NCBI GenBank assembly: GCA_022605405.1
Contig: JABYQQ010000002.1
Location: 2,914,001 to 2,978,000 of the forward strand
DNA: 64,000 bases
DNA from: Earliella scabrosa
Taxonomy: Eukaryota > Basidiomycota > Agaricomycetes > Polyporales > Polyporaceae
Direction: 5' to 3'
Shown one piece after another: positions 22,053 to 31,849 of the stretch (position 1 is its first letter; each line of letters starts with the position of its first letter). Made by a program: the position numbers and the translations under genes. The notes below the pieces were generated by a model, which saw only the letters and a list, made by a program, of their open reading frames with translations, was not told the DNA's origin and did not search any database.

Positions 22053-25000
22053 ATGGGAGACGTCAAGCTCGACTCTATCCCTTCCCTTTCGTCGGCAAAC
22101 CAGTACACCGACTGGTCTGCCAAGATGAAGGGCTACTTCATCTTCATGGGCTGTTGGGACGTCGTCAACGGCAAGACCAAACGTCCAACTGCTGCCGACA
22201 AGCAGGAGTCCTGGGACAAGCTCGACGGGCAGGCTCGCGGCATGATGTACATGCGGGTCGCTCAGAGCTTCCATTACATCCTCGATGCGGAAATTCTCGA
22301 CACCGTTACAACCAGTGGGTCCTCTACCACTACATCTCGGGAACAGACCGCAGCGGACATGTGGAAATCCCTGAAGGACAAGTTTGGCACGCCAAACAGC
22401 GCTCACGTCTGGGGACAGTTCGAGACCCTTGTGGCTGAACCTCGGATGAACGAGCAGAAGTCCCTCCAGGATCAGATGATGCGTATCGTCAACCGCATGG
22501 ATGACATCACCAAGAACAAGGTGACGCTCTCTGCCCAGATGAAGGCCCTCCTCCTTTTGTCGAAGATTCCGGAGTCCTATCGGTCTATGATCTCTGCGCT
22601 CATGGCGACCATCGACGTCGACAAGGTCACCGTCGAGGACATCATGTCCAAGACCTTGGCCGAGGAGTCGCTGCGCAAGGCCGGACAATCCGCGAACCGG
22701 GTCTCGCAGACCAAGCCTAAGCCTAAGGGTCCTTGCTCTCACTGCGGTGGCTCTAATCATCATGAGTCTAACTGCTGGGACAAGCATCCCGAGAAGAAGC
22801 CCAAGGGCAAAGGCAAGGGAAAGGGAAAGGCGAAGGACAAGGATAAGGACAAGGACAAAGGGAATAACAAGGACAATCAGCCCCATGCGCATACCGTCGT
22901 CGAGTCTCAGTCTGTAAATGTAGTCGCGTCGTCTAACATTGTTGGTTCTTTCTACCCCGAGGCCCTCGTCGCCTCTAGTGAGAACTGGACTGCATGGCTG
23001 ATGGACTCAGGTGCTTCTCAGCATATCACGGGCGACCTAAGTGACTTCTCCGAGTATCAACCGTTTGATACGCCCATCAGCTTCAATACTGCTGATGCGA
23101 GCAACATGATCCTTGCTCTCGGGAAGGGCACAGTCCGTGGTAACACTTGGGTTGATGGTGACAAAGTTCCGATCGCGCTCACCCATGTGTACTACATCCC
23201 GAAGTTGAGAGGTCGTATCTTCTCGACAGGCACCATTGAACGCAACGGGTACTCCCTTGTCCAAGGAGATGGGAAGATGTGCATCTTTGACAAGCTGCCA
23301 GAAGGCGCTGTCAAATTTGGTTCGACGATTCGAATCAAGGGTCGCAAGATCCTTGAGGCGGAGTACAATGTCCTGAGCAATATCTACTGGGCGAAGCTCG
23401 AACTTCACAATGGCCAGCGTGTTCATCTTAATGTCAGCCGTTTTCGTACCTTGCATCGCCGCTTTGGTCATCTCGGCAAGGACGCGCTGCGCCATCTCCC
23501 GAAGAATGTCCGAGGGGTTGATTCTGTTGATTCCCCTGAAGACGAAGATGAACCGTGTGAGGGATGTGCCTGGGGCAAATCCACTCGTCTCCCCTTCCCG
23601 CCTTCTGATAAGCGTGCTACGGAACCACTCGAGCTCGTTCACACCGATCTTGATGGCCCGATGCGCACCCAAGCTATCGGAGGTTACAAGTATTTCGCCG
23701 GTTTCATTGATGACTACTCCGGACTCGCCCGTGCTTACTACCTTAAGTCGAAGTCGGATGCGTTCCAAGCGTTCCTCGACTACAAGGCGTGGGCTGAGAC
23801 CCAGACCGGTCGAAAGATTAAGAAGGTCCGCTCGGACCGAGGGGGAGAATACACTTCTACCCAGTTCTCTGAGCTTCTTCGTTCGCACGGGATCGAGCAC
23901 CAGAAGACCATGCCTGGCTCTCCGCAGCAGAATGGACGCGCTGAGCGCTGGAACCGTACTATCGTCGAAAAGGCCATGGCCATGCTCCATCAGGCAGGTC
24001 TTAGTCACGGTTTTTGGCAACTCGCCGTTGATGCAGCCGTTCATATCTACAATCGTCAACCGATGCGTCGACACAAATGGCAATGCCCCATCACCAAGTG
24101 GGACGGAACCGTTCCGGACGTCTCCTACTTCCGAGTGTTTGGGTGCAAAGCCTTTGTACACGTGCAGAAGGTAAAGCGCGAAGGGAAACTCGACAAGAAG
24201 GCTGTCGACATGATCTTCGTGGGGTATGAGTCTGGTTCCAAGGGGTATAAGTTTTGGAATCCAGCCAACCGCTCTATCGTAGTGTCTCGCGATGTGACAT
24301 TCGATGAAGAGTCTTTCCCTGCTCGTAAACTCCCCGGCAACCATCCTGTTACCCCGGATGACCATCCGTTCCCAGATGATCAGTCTGATAAGGCTTCCGA
24401 AGCCGATGTCGACGGTCATGAGGACTACCTCCATCCCGAGATTGTTCCTGAACTCCCAGATCTACCACCTGACCCTCCAGCGGATGCTCAGCCACCTCCT
24501 GCTGAAGCGCCTCCTCCAGCCGACGCCCCTGCTCCTCCGCCGCCGCAACCGCCTCAACCGCCTGCTGTACCACCGCCTAAGCCTGCTCACAAGCGAGGAC
24601 GTCACCCTCCAGTGGGAGAACAACCTCCCAGCCTTGCACGTGACAGACCACGGCGTGAGAACGCGGGTAAACGGTCCGAGTCGAAGACTCGTGATAACGT
24701 ATACGGCAACGAGCCACCGGCTAAAGTCGATGCCCGGACTGATCCGGATGGCACGCAGCGAGAGGACCAAGCGCTTCTCATGTTTCTCATGGCGTCTCAG
24801 TACAAAACTGGCATTCCGAACTCCCACAAGGAAGCCATGAAGTCGCCTGAAGCTGAGAAATGGCGCGATGCGGAGAAAGCGGAGTATGACTCGTTGCTCG
24901 AGAATAAGACTTGGGTCCTTGTCCCTCGTCCGAAAGATCGGCACGTGGTCTCTAACCGCTGGGTCTATGACATCAAGCACGATGGGCGGTACAAAGCTCG

Positions 25001-26357
25001 TCTAGTCGCTAAGGGTTTCACTCAGGTGTGGGGCGAGGACTATCACGAGACCTTCTCCCCCGTGGCGCGGTTCGAGTCTATCCGGTACCTTCTCGCGCAT
25101 GCAGCGCTTGAGGACTGGGACATCGAGTCAATGGATGTTAAGACCGCGTTCCTTAACGGCGATCTGGATGAGGAGATCTACATGGAACAGCCGGAAGGTT
25201 GGATCGTTCCTGGCAAGGAGGATCACGTGTGTCTGCTGAAAAAGGCAATCTACGGTCTTAAGCAGGCATCCCGTCAGTGGAACGTGAAAATCCACCAGTC
25301 GCTTATTAGCCTGGGATTCAAACGGACCTATTCCGATGCCGGGATCTATGTATATCGGCGACAAGGGGGGGATCACGTCACTATCGTCGTTCTTTATGTC
25401 GACGATCTACTTCTCCTCGGCGATCAGCCTGGCCACATACAGCACGTGAAGCGTTCGCTTTCTAAGCAGTACAAGATGACGGACTTGGGACCAGTTCAGC
25501 GTTTCCTTGGTCTTCGCATCACTCGTGACCGTGCTTCTCGGATCATCGAGATCGACCAGGAAGAGTACATCCAGTCCGTTCTCGAGCGCTTTCACATGGC
25601 CGACTGCAAGCCGTCGCGTACCCCTCTCCCTGCTGGTGCTGTTCTAGAGTCATCTGAGCACACCGCCACCGATGCGTCGCGTCAGCGCTATCAGAGCTTG
25701 ATTGGCAGTCTTCTGTACGCCATGCTCGGTACGCGGCCCGACATAGCCTTTGCTGTCACGCGGCTTTCGAAGTTCAATGCCAATCCCTCAGACGCGCATC
25801 TCCACTATGCCAAGTATGTCCTTCGGTATCTTCAGGGTACTAAGGCGTACCGGCTGCGCTACCAGGGAGCGTCTAATGACGGTCTGATTTCGTACTCCGA
25901 TTCGGACTGGGCCGAAGACCGTGATGATCGGCATTCTACCTCTGGCTTCATCTTTCTGATGGCAGGTGCTGCTATATCGTGGGCATCGAGGCGTCAGCCT
26001 ACCATTTCGCTTTCCTCGACCGAAGCGGAGTATAAAGCGGCCTCTGACACTTGTCGTCAATTGGTGTGGCTGAGGACGTTCGGTGAAGAACTCGGCGATG
26101 ACATGTCTCGACCAACTCCCATGTGTCTTGACAATCAGGGGTCTATCTTCCTGTCCGTCAATCCCGTGATCGACCGCCGGACCAAGCACATCGAGGTTAG
26201 ATACCACTTCATCCGAGAACAGGTGGAGTTGGGATCGACCGAGATCTTCTATGTAGCAACTGCGGATCAACTCGCCGATGCTCTGACTAAGAATGTGCCT
26301 TTGGCAATTCAGTTGAAGTTCGTCCAAGAGATTGGTCTTGCTTATGTCACATCTTGA
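22053..26357 (+). CDS. Gag-Pol polyprotein of the copia element
   Basis: 1434 aa in one frame. Gag-like N-terminus (about 1-200); CCHC zinc knuckle C228-x2-C-x4-H-x4-C241; Lys/Asp-rich linker; aspartic protease DSGA at 318-321; pre-integrase HHCC zinc finger (H468, H473, C502, C505); integrase catalytic triad D532, D595, E631 with 35 residues between the last two; Pro-rich linker (about 800-845); reverse transcriptase with YVDD at 1115-1118; RNase H with SDSDWAEDRD and STEAEY (about 1280-1330), ending near 1434. No stop or frameshift was seen and every catalytic motif is intact, so the element may be autonomous. Expression of Gag and Pol from one frame implies that the Gag excess is set by another mechanism. 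Confidence 0.97.
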   Translation: MGDVKLDSIPSLSSANQYTDWSAKMKGYFIFMGCWDVVNGKTKRPTAADKQESWDKLDGQARGMMYMRVAQSFHYILDAEILDTVTTSGSSTTTSREQTAADMWKSLKDKFGTPNSAHVWGQFETLVAEPRMNEQKSLQDQMMRIVNRMDDITKNKVTLSAQMKALLLLSKIPESYRSMISALMATIDVDKVTVEDIMSKTLAEESLRKAGQSANRVSQTKPKPKGPCSHCGGSNHHESNCWDKHPEKKPKGKGKGKGKAKDKDKDKDKGNNKDNQPHAHTVVESQSVNVVASSNIVGSFYPEALVASSENWTAWLMDSGASQHITGDLSDFSEYQPFDTPISFNTADASNMILALGKGTVRGNTWVDGDKVPIALTHVYYIPKLRGRIFSTGTIERNGYSLVQGDGKMCIFDKLPEGAVKFGSTIRIKGRKILEAEYNVLSNIYWAKLELHNGQRVHLNVSRFRTLHRRFGHLGKDALRHLPKNVRGVDSVDSPEDEDEPCEGCAWGKSTRLPFPPSDKRATEPLELVHTDLDGPMRTQAIGGYKYFAGFIDDYSGLARAYYLKSKSDAFQAFLDYKAWAETQTGRKIKKVRSDRGGEYTSTQFSELLRSHGIEHQKTMPGSPQQNGRAERWNRTIVEKAMAMLHQAGLSHGFWQLAVDAAVHIYNRQPMRRHKWQCPITKWDGTVPDVSYFRVFGCKAFVHVQKVKREGKLDKKAVDMIFVGYESGSKGYKFWNPANRSIVVSRDVTFDEESFPARKLPGNHPVTPDDHPFPDDQSDKASEADVDGHEDYLHPEIVPELPDLPPDPPADAQPPPAEAPPPADAPAPPPPQPPQPPAVPPPKPAHKRGRHPPVGEQPPSLARDRPRRENAGKRSESKTRDNVYGNEPPAKVDARTDPDGTQREDQALLMFLMASQYKTGIPNSHKEAMKSPEAEKWRDAEKAEYDSLLENKTWVLVPRPKDRHVVSNRWVYDIKHDGRYKARLVAKGFTQVWGEDYHETFSPVARFESIRYLLAHAALEDWDIESMDVKTAFLNGDLDEEIYMEQPEGWIVPGKEDHVCLLKKAIYGLKQASRQWNVKIHQSLISLGFKRTYSDAGIYVYRRQGGDHVTIVVLYVDDLLLLGDQPGHIQHVKRSLSKQYKMTDLGPVQRFLGLRITRDRASRIIEIDQEEYIQSVLERFHMADCKPSRTPLPAGAVLESSEHTATDASRQRYQSLIGSLLYAMLGTRPDIAFAVTRLSKFNANPSDAHLHYAKYVLRYLQGTKAYRLRYQGASNDGLISYSDSDWAEDRDDRHSTSGFIFLMAGAAISWASRRQPTISLSSTEAEYKAASDTCRQLVWLRTFGEELGDDMSRPTPMCLDNQGSIFLSVNPVIDRRTKHIEVRYHFIREQVELGSTEIFYVATADQLADALTKNVPLAIQLKFVQEIGLAYVTS

Positions 26358-26368
26358 ACGAGTGGGAG
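26358..26368 (+). other. Polypurine tract of the copia element
   Basis: acgagtgggag lies between the gag-pol stop and the first base of the 3' LTR; it is the expected plus-strand primer site. Confidence 0.7.
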
Positions 26369-26948
26369 TGTTGAACTTAGGGTTATCCGGCACTGTCCGG
26401 ACCGATATGTCCCCATATGGACTTGTGGCTATGCGTTCACATGACGCACAGCATGGGCTATGCTTCTTCGTTACTATATATAGATAACTCTGCATCTGTA
26501 CGATAGTTCTTTCTTTCCGGACTTTACCTCTACGTACCAGTGCGTTCTACGATGTTCCGGATAGTTCCAGACCTTATGTCTGACTCAGACTTGGTGCTCA
26601 TCCTCGCGTCATACTGACTCATCCTCGCACCATAGCCTCGTATGCCTCTTACTCATCGTCTTGTGGCTAACATGTGACTGCTTTCTACGCTTACTCAGCT
26701 ACCTTCCCTCTCTCTATATAAGCAGCTCACATTTCGCCTCTGCTCTTCAGTCGTTCGCTCACTGACTGAAGAGTAAGTCTTATACATACATATGCTCTCT
26801 ACTTACTTACTGACTAAGTACTTGTAGTCTCTCTCTGTTCGACTTACAGGTACTTATCTATGCAATATAGTCGTTCGCTCACTGACTGAAGATCTCTCTC
26901 TGTTCGACTTACAGTCGGCTCCCAGCCTTCCAGGTCTGAAGTTCATCA
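26369..26948 (+). repeat. 3' LTR of the copia element
   Basis: 580 bp, same ends as the 5' LTR and apparently identical to it; followed by the ATATG target duplication. Confidence 0.95.
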
Positions 26949-26999
26949 ATATGAACCATACACACTCGTGCCAGACCCTCTAAGTACCTGTTGTCTGAC

Positions 27000-27340
27000 C
27001 CTCACAGCGCTGGCGGTCCGATCAGTATGTCTGAACCACCGTGTACCCAGACATTCGCACGGCGCGGCCCTCATCGCGAGACGGAAGCCTTTCACGTGCT
27101 TGGCAGGCGGAGCTCGAGATGGATGCCTGACAGCACAGGGAACAGGCGTGATATTGTTGGTACAGCGTCAGACACTTGTCCGGGTTCATGCGCGTGCGGC
27201 GGACAGTCCCGAGCGAGCAAAGACTTGGGAGGGAAAGGGCTTCATGCGTGCCTTCCAGTCTGGCTGCTGTAGAGCGTCAGGCCCGTGTCGATCTCCTCCA
27301 GGTTCTCCATGTCCTTGAGCTCGAGTTGAGAAGGGGTAGC
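27000..27340 (-). pseudogene. Relic of an F-box/LRR gene
   Basis: Nucleotide similarity to the coding region of the minus-strand F-box/LRR gene around 41180-41520: gagctcgagatggatgcctg against gaactcgaggtggatgcccg, then ttggtacagcgtc and gacacttgt at the same spacing. The reading frame is lost to indels and stops. It lies directly after the 3' LTR and points to an older, larger F-box/LRR family at this locus. Confidence 0.65.
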
Positions 27341-27344
27341 ACAC

Positions 27345-27480
27345 GTATGAGTACGCCACGTACCGATGCCTGGACTCTGCAACGGGAGCTTGTTTTACAC
27401 GTGCACACGCGTCCCCCAGTCTCGTCATCCTCCTCTTCGCGCGCAACCTCAACGAGTAAATTGCAAACTCCGAGTGAATG
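27345..27480 (+). pseudogene. Relic of exon 1 of the lipase-like gene
   Basis: Resembles 15990-16115: accgatgcctgg against accgacgcctgg, then ttctacac-like and cgtcccccag / cgtctcccgc segments, and gtcatcctcctcttcg against gccgtcctcctcttcg, ending near the aactccgagtg / gctacgagtg pair. The translation begins TDAWTLQ as against TDAWLPG in the live gene. The frame breaks soon after and no downstream exons are found. Confidence 0.5.
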
Positions 27481-28104
27481 CTCCGCCTTTAGGATACATG
27501 TAAACCGTCGGCGGACATCCAGGGGTGGGTGTGGACATCACCGGCTGTGCTCACTGGGTACGGCCTGCCTGTTAGTAGGCCTGTTAGTAGGAACTTTGGC
27601 GTTGAAGACACATAGTAAGGCTTTCGCAGGGACTGGTGGTGTTGTAGTAGCCGGCCATTTCTCGAGTAAGTTTGCAGACTTGCAAGCGTGCTAGACGGTA
27701 AACCCGGTTCTCGGTACAATGCGATGGGTTTACAGCTCCAGTCTTGCGAGAACGGCAACTTCGCGTCGGAGAGAGATCTGGGAGCCTGAGAGCGATGAAT
27801 CGTCAATACTACTTATAGGGAGCAGATCTAGAGTTTAAGTGGCGGGTCTTGTGGGCGCCCAATACCGCGTGTCTCGATGTTCAACGTTCAACCAACCTTG
27901 TCTGGGAAGGACTCTGTTCAACCTGTCGAGTTCTTGCGTCAAGTCAATCCCTTCGACTGCTTCATCTTCCAAGTGAGTCCATTCAACTACGATACTACGT
28001 GAGCTGCGTCGGAAGCTCACTGCTATGGAGTTTTGCGACACCTAGAGGATTCATCTCTGTAGCCACGCACATCAGGCCCTTCGGAAAGTCAGGGAAGGAC
28101 TCGG
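27481..28104. other. Intergenic before the F-box/LRR gene
   Basis: No supported gene. It contains a short direct duplication gcctgttagtagg at about 27565-27590. It probably includes the promoter of the following gene. Confidence 0.4.
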
Positions 28105-29884
28105 ATGGGACAATCTCGAGCCTTGCTCAACGCAGATATTCTGCTTCAAGTCTTCAAGACTCTTGTGGAAGAAGATCTCTTTAACGGTCGCCGAACTCTC
28201 GCCGCCGCCGTGCTCGTATCGAAGACGTTCCATCTCCCGGCGGTCAAGGTGTTGTGGACGGAGATACCATCGATCTTCCCCCTGTTATATCTGTTTTCCT
28301 CTTTCGTCAAGATTGAGGACGAAGGTGCTCTACAACGTCGTGGACTCGGAGGTCATTTGGGTAGTGGCGTGAGGTGTCACATGTTTGTGAGTGTGGTCGT
28401 GCGTTCATGGTCATGGGTTGAAATGACGTTATTCCCTACTTTGCCCACGGGCCACTCAGGCAGTTGTTGGGGCTATTCAGGAACAAGAACGGGTCCGCTT
28501 CCGCAACTACGCAAAACATGTTCGCTCAATTGTGTCCAATGAAGCGTTACGCGTTCAGCGAAACTTCATTTCACCCTCTACGTGGACGATCTTGTCTGGG
28601 AATCAGCCCCTACTCCCAGCTCTTCAGGAGATCAGATACATCACGCGCACACCCGATGACTTCAAGTTCGTATGCTCCCTTCCTAGTTCTCTGCGACGAC
28701 TCATCATTCGGCGAGTGGCATCCTCCATCGGGTGTGGCAGTGAAGAAGAGTGGCGGGACGGGGCAAGTGCCCTTTTGCGTCGCATATTCTCCCTCTTTCC
28801 TCACCTGACGGAGCTCACTCTGAGCATTGGGGACATAGGAGGACCACCGAGTTTTCCTTCCCGTGCATCACTCAGCCAACTTCGGACTCTGATACTGGAC
28901 CGCGACGTTTCGAACACGACCATGAATTCCATGAACATTCTGGCTTTGATGGAGCGATTGGAGGAACTGCGAGTTGGCGTTGACTTCAGCGAGGGCAAAG
29001 GTCGACCTCTGCGTCACACAACATCCAGCGACTTTCCACAACTCAAACGACTCACCATCGTCGAATATGGGTTCAAATCCGCCGAAACGCTGCTGATGTC
29101 ATATCGGTTTCCTTCCCTCGCCTCGATTGCCGTCTGGATGATAGCAGGGACGAAGATGGCTGGGTGGAAATCGCTATGCAAGGTGACGTCGATGCGTCTA
29201 CCCTACCTCACTGAACTCGCGTGGATGCTATCCGAGATGGACCACTATGTTAGCAAGGGTCCCTATGCTCCGAGTGAGCTCCTACATACCCTCTCCCCTT
29301 TCGTCTCCATGCGCCAGCCTCTCAAGAAGCTCACGATCAATCTCGGAGAATTGGGTGTCATATTCACAGAGCAGCTGTATATTCAGCTTGCGAATATGTG
29401 GCCCGGCCTCGAGGAGTTTACGCTTATGGCGATGGACGACCACGACGGCATGACCGAGCCCAACGAGAAGCCCTCCCTCCACGCGCTTGCGGCATTTGCC
29501 TCCAAATGTCCGCGGCTCAGGCACCTCTCTCTGTTCTGCATCCAGGCGCACCAGGGCGTAGTCGCGGAGGTCATGCGGACCGATCGACCGGATAACCATC
29601 CCCTTCGTGTGCTCGCCATCCACATGACCATATACGAGGACATACAGGCGTGCGCGGGTGCATTAGATCGGCTGTTCCCTAACGTGGACATAGCGGCATC
29701 GCAGCGCGCACGGACTGCTATGTATACCGATCCAGGATCGGAGGAGGATGAACCGCCAGTGGCGTCACGGCGGCCTCCCCCACGGTACCCGGATTCCGTT
29801 CTCACTGCGCGACCGCCATCGCGGGATCGAGACCTTCTCCTGGCCATCGAGCGTTGTCAGATGAACAGACGTCGGGCGGGTTGA
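28105..29884 (+). CDS. F-box/LRR-type protein
   Basis: Predicted substrate-recognition subunit of an SCF ubiquitin ligase, or an F-box-like orphan. Exons 28105-28360 and 28464-29884, 558 aa. The N-terminus LLNADILLQVFKTLVEED and VSKTFHLPAVKVLW follow the basidiomycete F-box pattern; the rest is a series of irregular leucine-rich repeats (LTELTLSI, LKRLTIVEYG, LKKLTINLGE, LRHLSLFC) and a low-complexity, Pro/Arg-rich tail. The acceptor at 28463 was chosen because it alone preserves frame with the 256-nt first exon. It is a distant paralogue of the gene at 40691-42554, with the intron in the same place. Such genes form large families in these fungi; the target is unknown. Confidence 0.8.
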
Positions 29885-30099
29885 CTGAGGGATGTCGCGA
29901 AGATGTGGATACTGTTACTCCATCCTTACCTCTTTCCCCCTCTTGAAAACATCCATACGCGCTGTCAGCTACAACCCATACAACTCGGGCATATAGCTCC
30001 GAGCAAAGTAGTACATCATGTGACTCGTCTACGCGTATCTATCAAGTGTGAACCTGTCGGCCACCCTCCCTCGTATATCCGTGTTCGATGCATTGAGAT
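29885..30099. other. Short intergenic gap, convergent genes
   Basis: About 215 bp between two convergent 3' ends; should hold both terminators. No hairpin of note. Confidence 0.4.
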
Positions 30100-30792
30100 T
30101 CACAAGGTGAGAATTGCCACAGTAGTGCCAGCCGCCGCGAGCATCTGCAGAATAGGCCCGCATGCTTGATAGGCGTTCGAGGATAATTCTTGCGAGAGGG
30201 TGATAGGGAGGAGGTTCACTCCGAGTGACTGGCAGGTCTCCTCGTATGCTGTGGGCACGTACAGGGAGATCACAGAAGTTTCGAGCATTCAGAAATCATC
30301 AGTCAGCGTTCTATAGTGTTACGGCGCGAGCTGAATAGACGGACATTGCATGTTCTTCTGCGCGTCCTCAAGAGCGCCGCTTTCCGCCTGGATTGCGCAC
30401 TGGAGACAGCTGTTCAAGCTTTGATGGTTACTGATGCTGCAGAGACAGGACGCGTTGCGATTTGCACAAGTCTATATGTAAAGAGCGAATAATCACCGTC
30501 AGAGACAAGTCATACGGTAGTGTTTAGGACAGCGACTCAACGTTGATTGTGTCCAGAATGGTGCAGCTAGTCCGACACTGCATCGGGTCGTGTTAGAGAG
30601 GTTGAATAGAGATAGGTGTACCTGGTCGGGAACGGTGGGGACGTTGTATCCGAGATTCCGTGTCGTGGTGAGGCTGTGAATGGCGGAAACTGCGACAGCA
30701 TTAGGACTCTCAATACCCACACAAGCTCCATACTGACCTTGTCTAGCAAGAATTGCGACGCCGACAGTGACAAGAGAGGGAAAGTGGAACAT
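30100..30792 (-). CDS. Small secreted cysteine-containing protein, five exons
   Basis: 144 aa from exons (minus) 30738-30792, 30622-30689, 30542-30577, 30345-30471, 30100-30248; all junctions GT-AG and in phase. The N-terminus MFHFPSLVTVGVAILARQ resembles a short signal peptide. The mature part has paired cysteines in C-x3-C, then NRNASCLCS...CLQC, later ETCQSLGV and YQACGPI, a pattern common to small secreted proteins of basidiomycetes, and the C-terminus is hydrophobic (MLAAAGTTVAILTL), so GPI anchoring is possible. The exons are too short to stand out as ORFs. Role unknown; an extracellular effector-like or cell-surface protein is an inference. Confidence 0.75.
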
Positions 30793-31799
30793 GTTCACAG
30801 TCTGAGAGGGGGGATGAGAGATGGGGGACGGGAGACGGGCATATATAGGTTCCGACTATTGATGGCAGGGAAGAGGTGCCACCCAGTCATGCTGGTTGCA
30901 CAGGTCAGCAACCTGTAGGGCGCTCAGGACCTTGTTCAAATCCTCGGTTATCAATCAGTCGGACTGCACGAACGGCGTGTCATGCGATAGTGGTGTAAGC
31001 AATTGGCGTCCGCCGCCATCGGGCTTGCGGTCATTGACAGAGGGTATCGGGCTCTTAACGTACAAGTGAGTGAAATATCACACCTGATTGGGTAGTTGCA
31101 AGCAAGACAGAGCACAGTAGTGATATGTCACAGTGGGATAGCGGTGTAAGAACTACTTCTTGACATCCGCCGTCACCGGGTTTGTGGTCATCGACAGAGC
31201 GTATCAGGATCAACGTGTGGGTGAGTGAAATATTGCACATGATTAGACTGGAGTAATTGCAAGACACATACGCGGAAGATTGGACGAGAACATTGCAATA
31301 GCGAGAGGCGAATGACAATCTCAGTGGTAGTACTCCTCGGTATCAGCACATCATGAATATATAACCAAGCATGACGGGAACATTCTGTGTCCGTATCTTA
31401 CTCGTTCCACGTCGGTGGTTTATATGCTTCCATGCTCTTCACAAATATGAACAACTGAGCGAGAGTCCCATTGCGACGGATTGGGTTTCTGTTGAAGTGA
31501 GTTGCGTCAACTGGTGGATTCAATTTCCAAACGACGAGCTGGACTTGCCCGAGTCATGTCTCCAGACTCTACCATGTTATCAAGGCATACTCTCGATGGT
31601 CTGCTTCGACTGCTCGGGACAGTTGGCAGCTCAAGAGGCTCAGTTTGGTCAGCGGCATTCTTCAGAGCCTGCCTTGAGTTCAATCTACGCATCGATATTT
31701 AGCCTATTTCCCCAGATCTGCCGCAGCGGGGTGCGTACACTGCTAGAACTGAGTTTGTGTAGACTAGGTTCAACCGTCAGTCATACGTCTAAAACATAG
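30793..31799. other. Intergenic with a local tandem duplication
   Basis: 30986-31112 and 31137-31270 are diverged direct copies of a ~130-bp segment (shared: gatag[tc]ggtgtaag, gtccgccg, ggtcat[tc]gacagag, gtgagtgaaatat). A plus-strand open stretch at 31371-31799 has no recognised domain. Confidence 0.5.
30986..31270. repeat. Two diverged ~130-bp direct repeats
   Basis: Copy 1 at 30986-31112 and copy 2 at 31137-31270, separated by ~25 bp. They align over most of their length with scattered substitutions and small indels. Non-coding; origin unknown. Confidence 0.6.
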
Positions 31800-31849
31800 A
31801 TACCGGAATACTGACGCTTTACTGCCACGGTCTCGATGGCAATCCATAC

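Larger units (their letters stand above)
20423..26948 (+). mobile_element. Complete Ty1/copia LTR retrotransposon, 6526 bp
   Basis: Two 580-bp LTRs (20423-21002 and 26369-26948), beginning TGTTGAAC and ending TTCATCA, flank a single gag-pol frame. The 5-bp target duplication ATATG is present at 20418-20422 and 26949-26953. The LTRs look identical on reading, so the insertion is recent. The domain order protease, integrase, reverse transcriptase, RNase H places it in Ty1/copia (Pseudoviridae). The insertion lies between the 3' end of a DUF6534-like gene and relics of an F-box gene, apparently without breaking a live gene. Confidence 0.97.

Noticed and set aside
23037..24434. Long minus-strand ORF (465 codons) across gag-pol, and another at 22047-22892
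   Set aside because: Antisense shadows of the retrotransposon coding frame; no domain and codon-mirrored composition.
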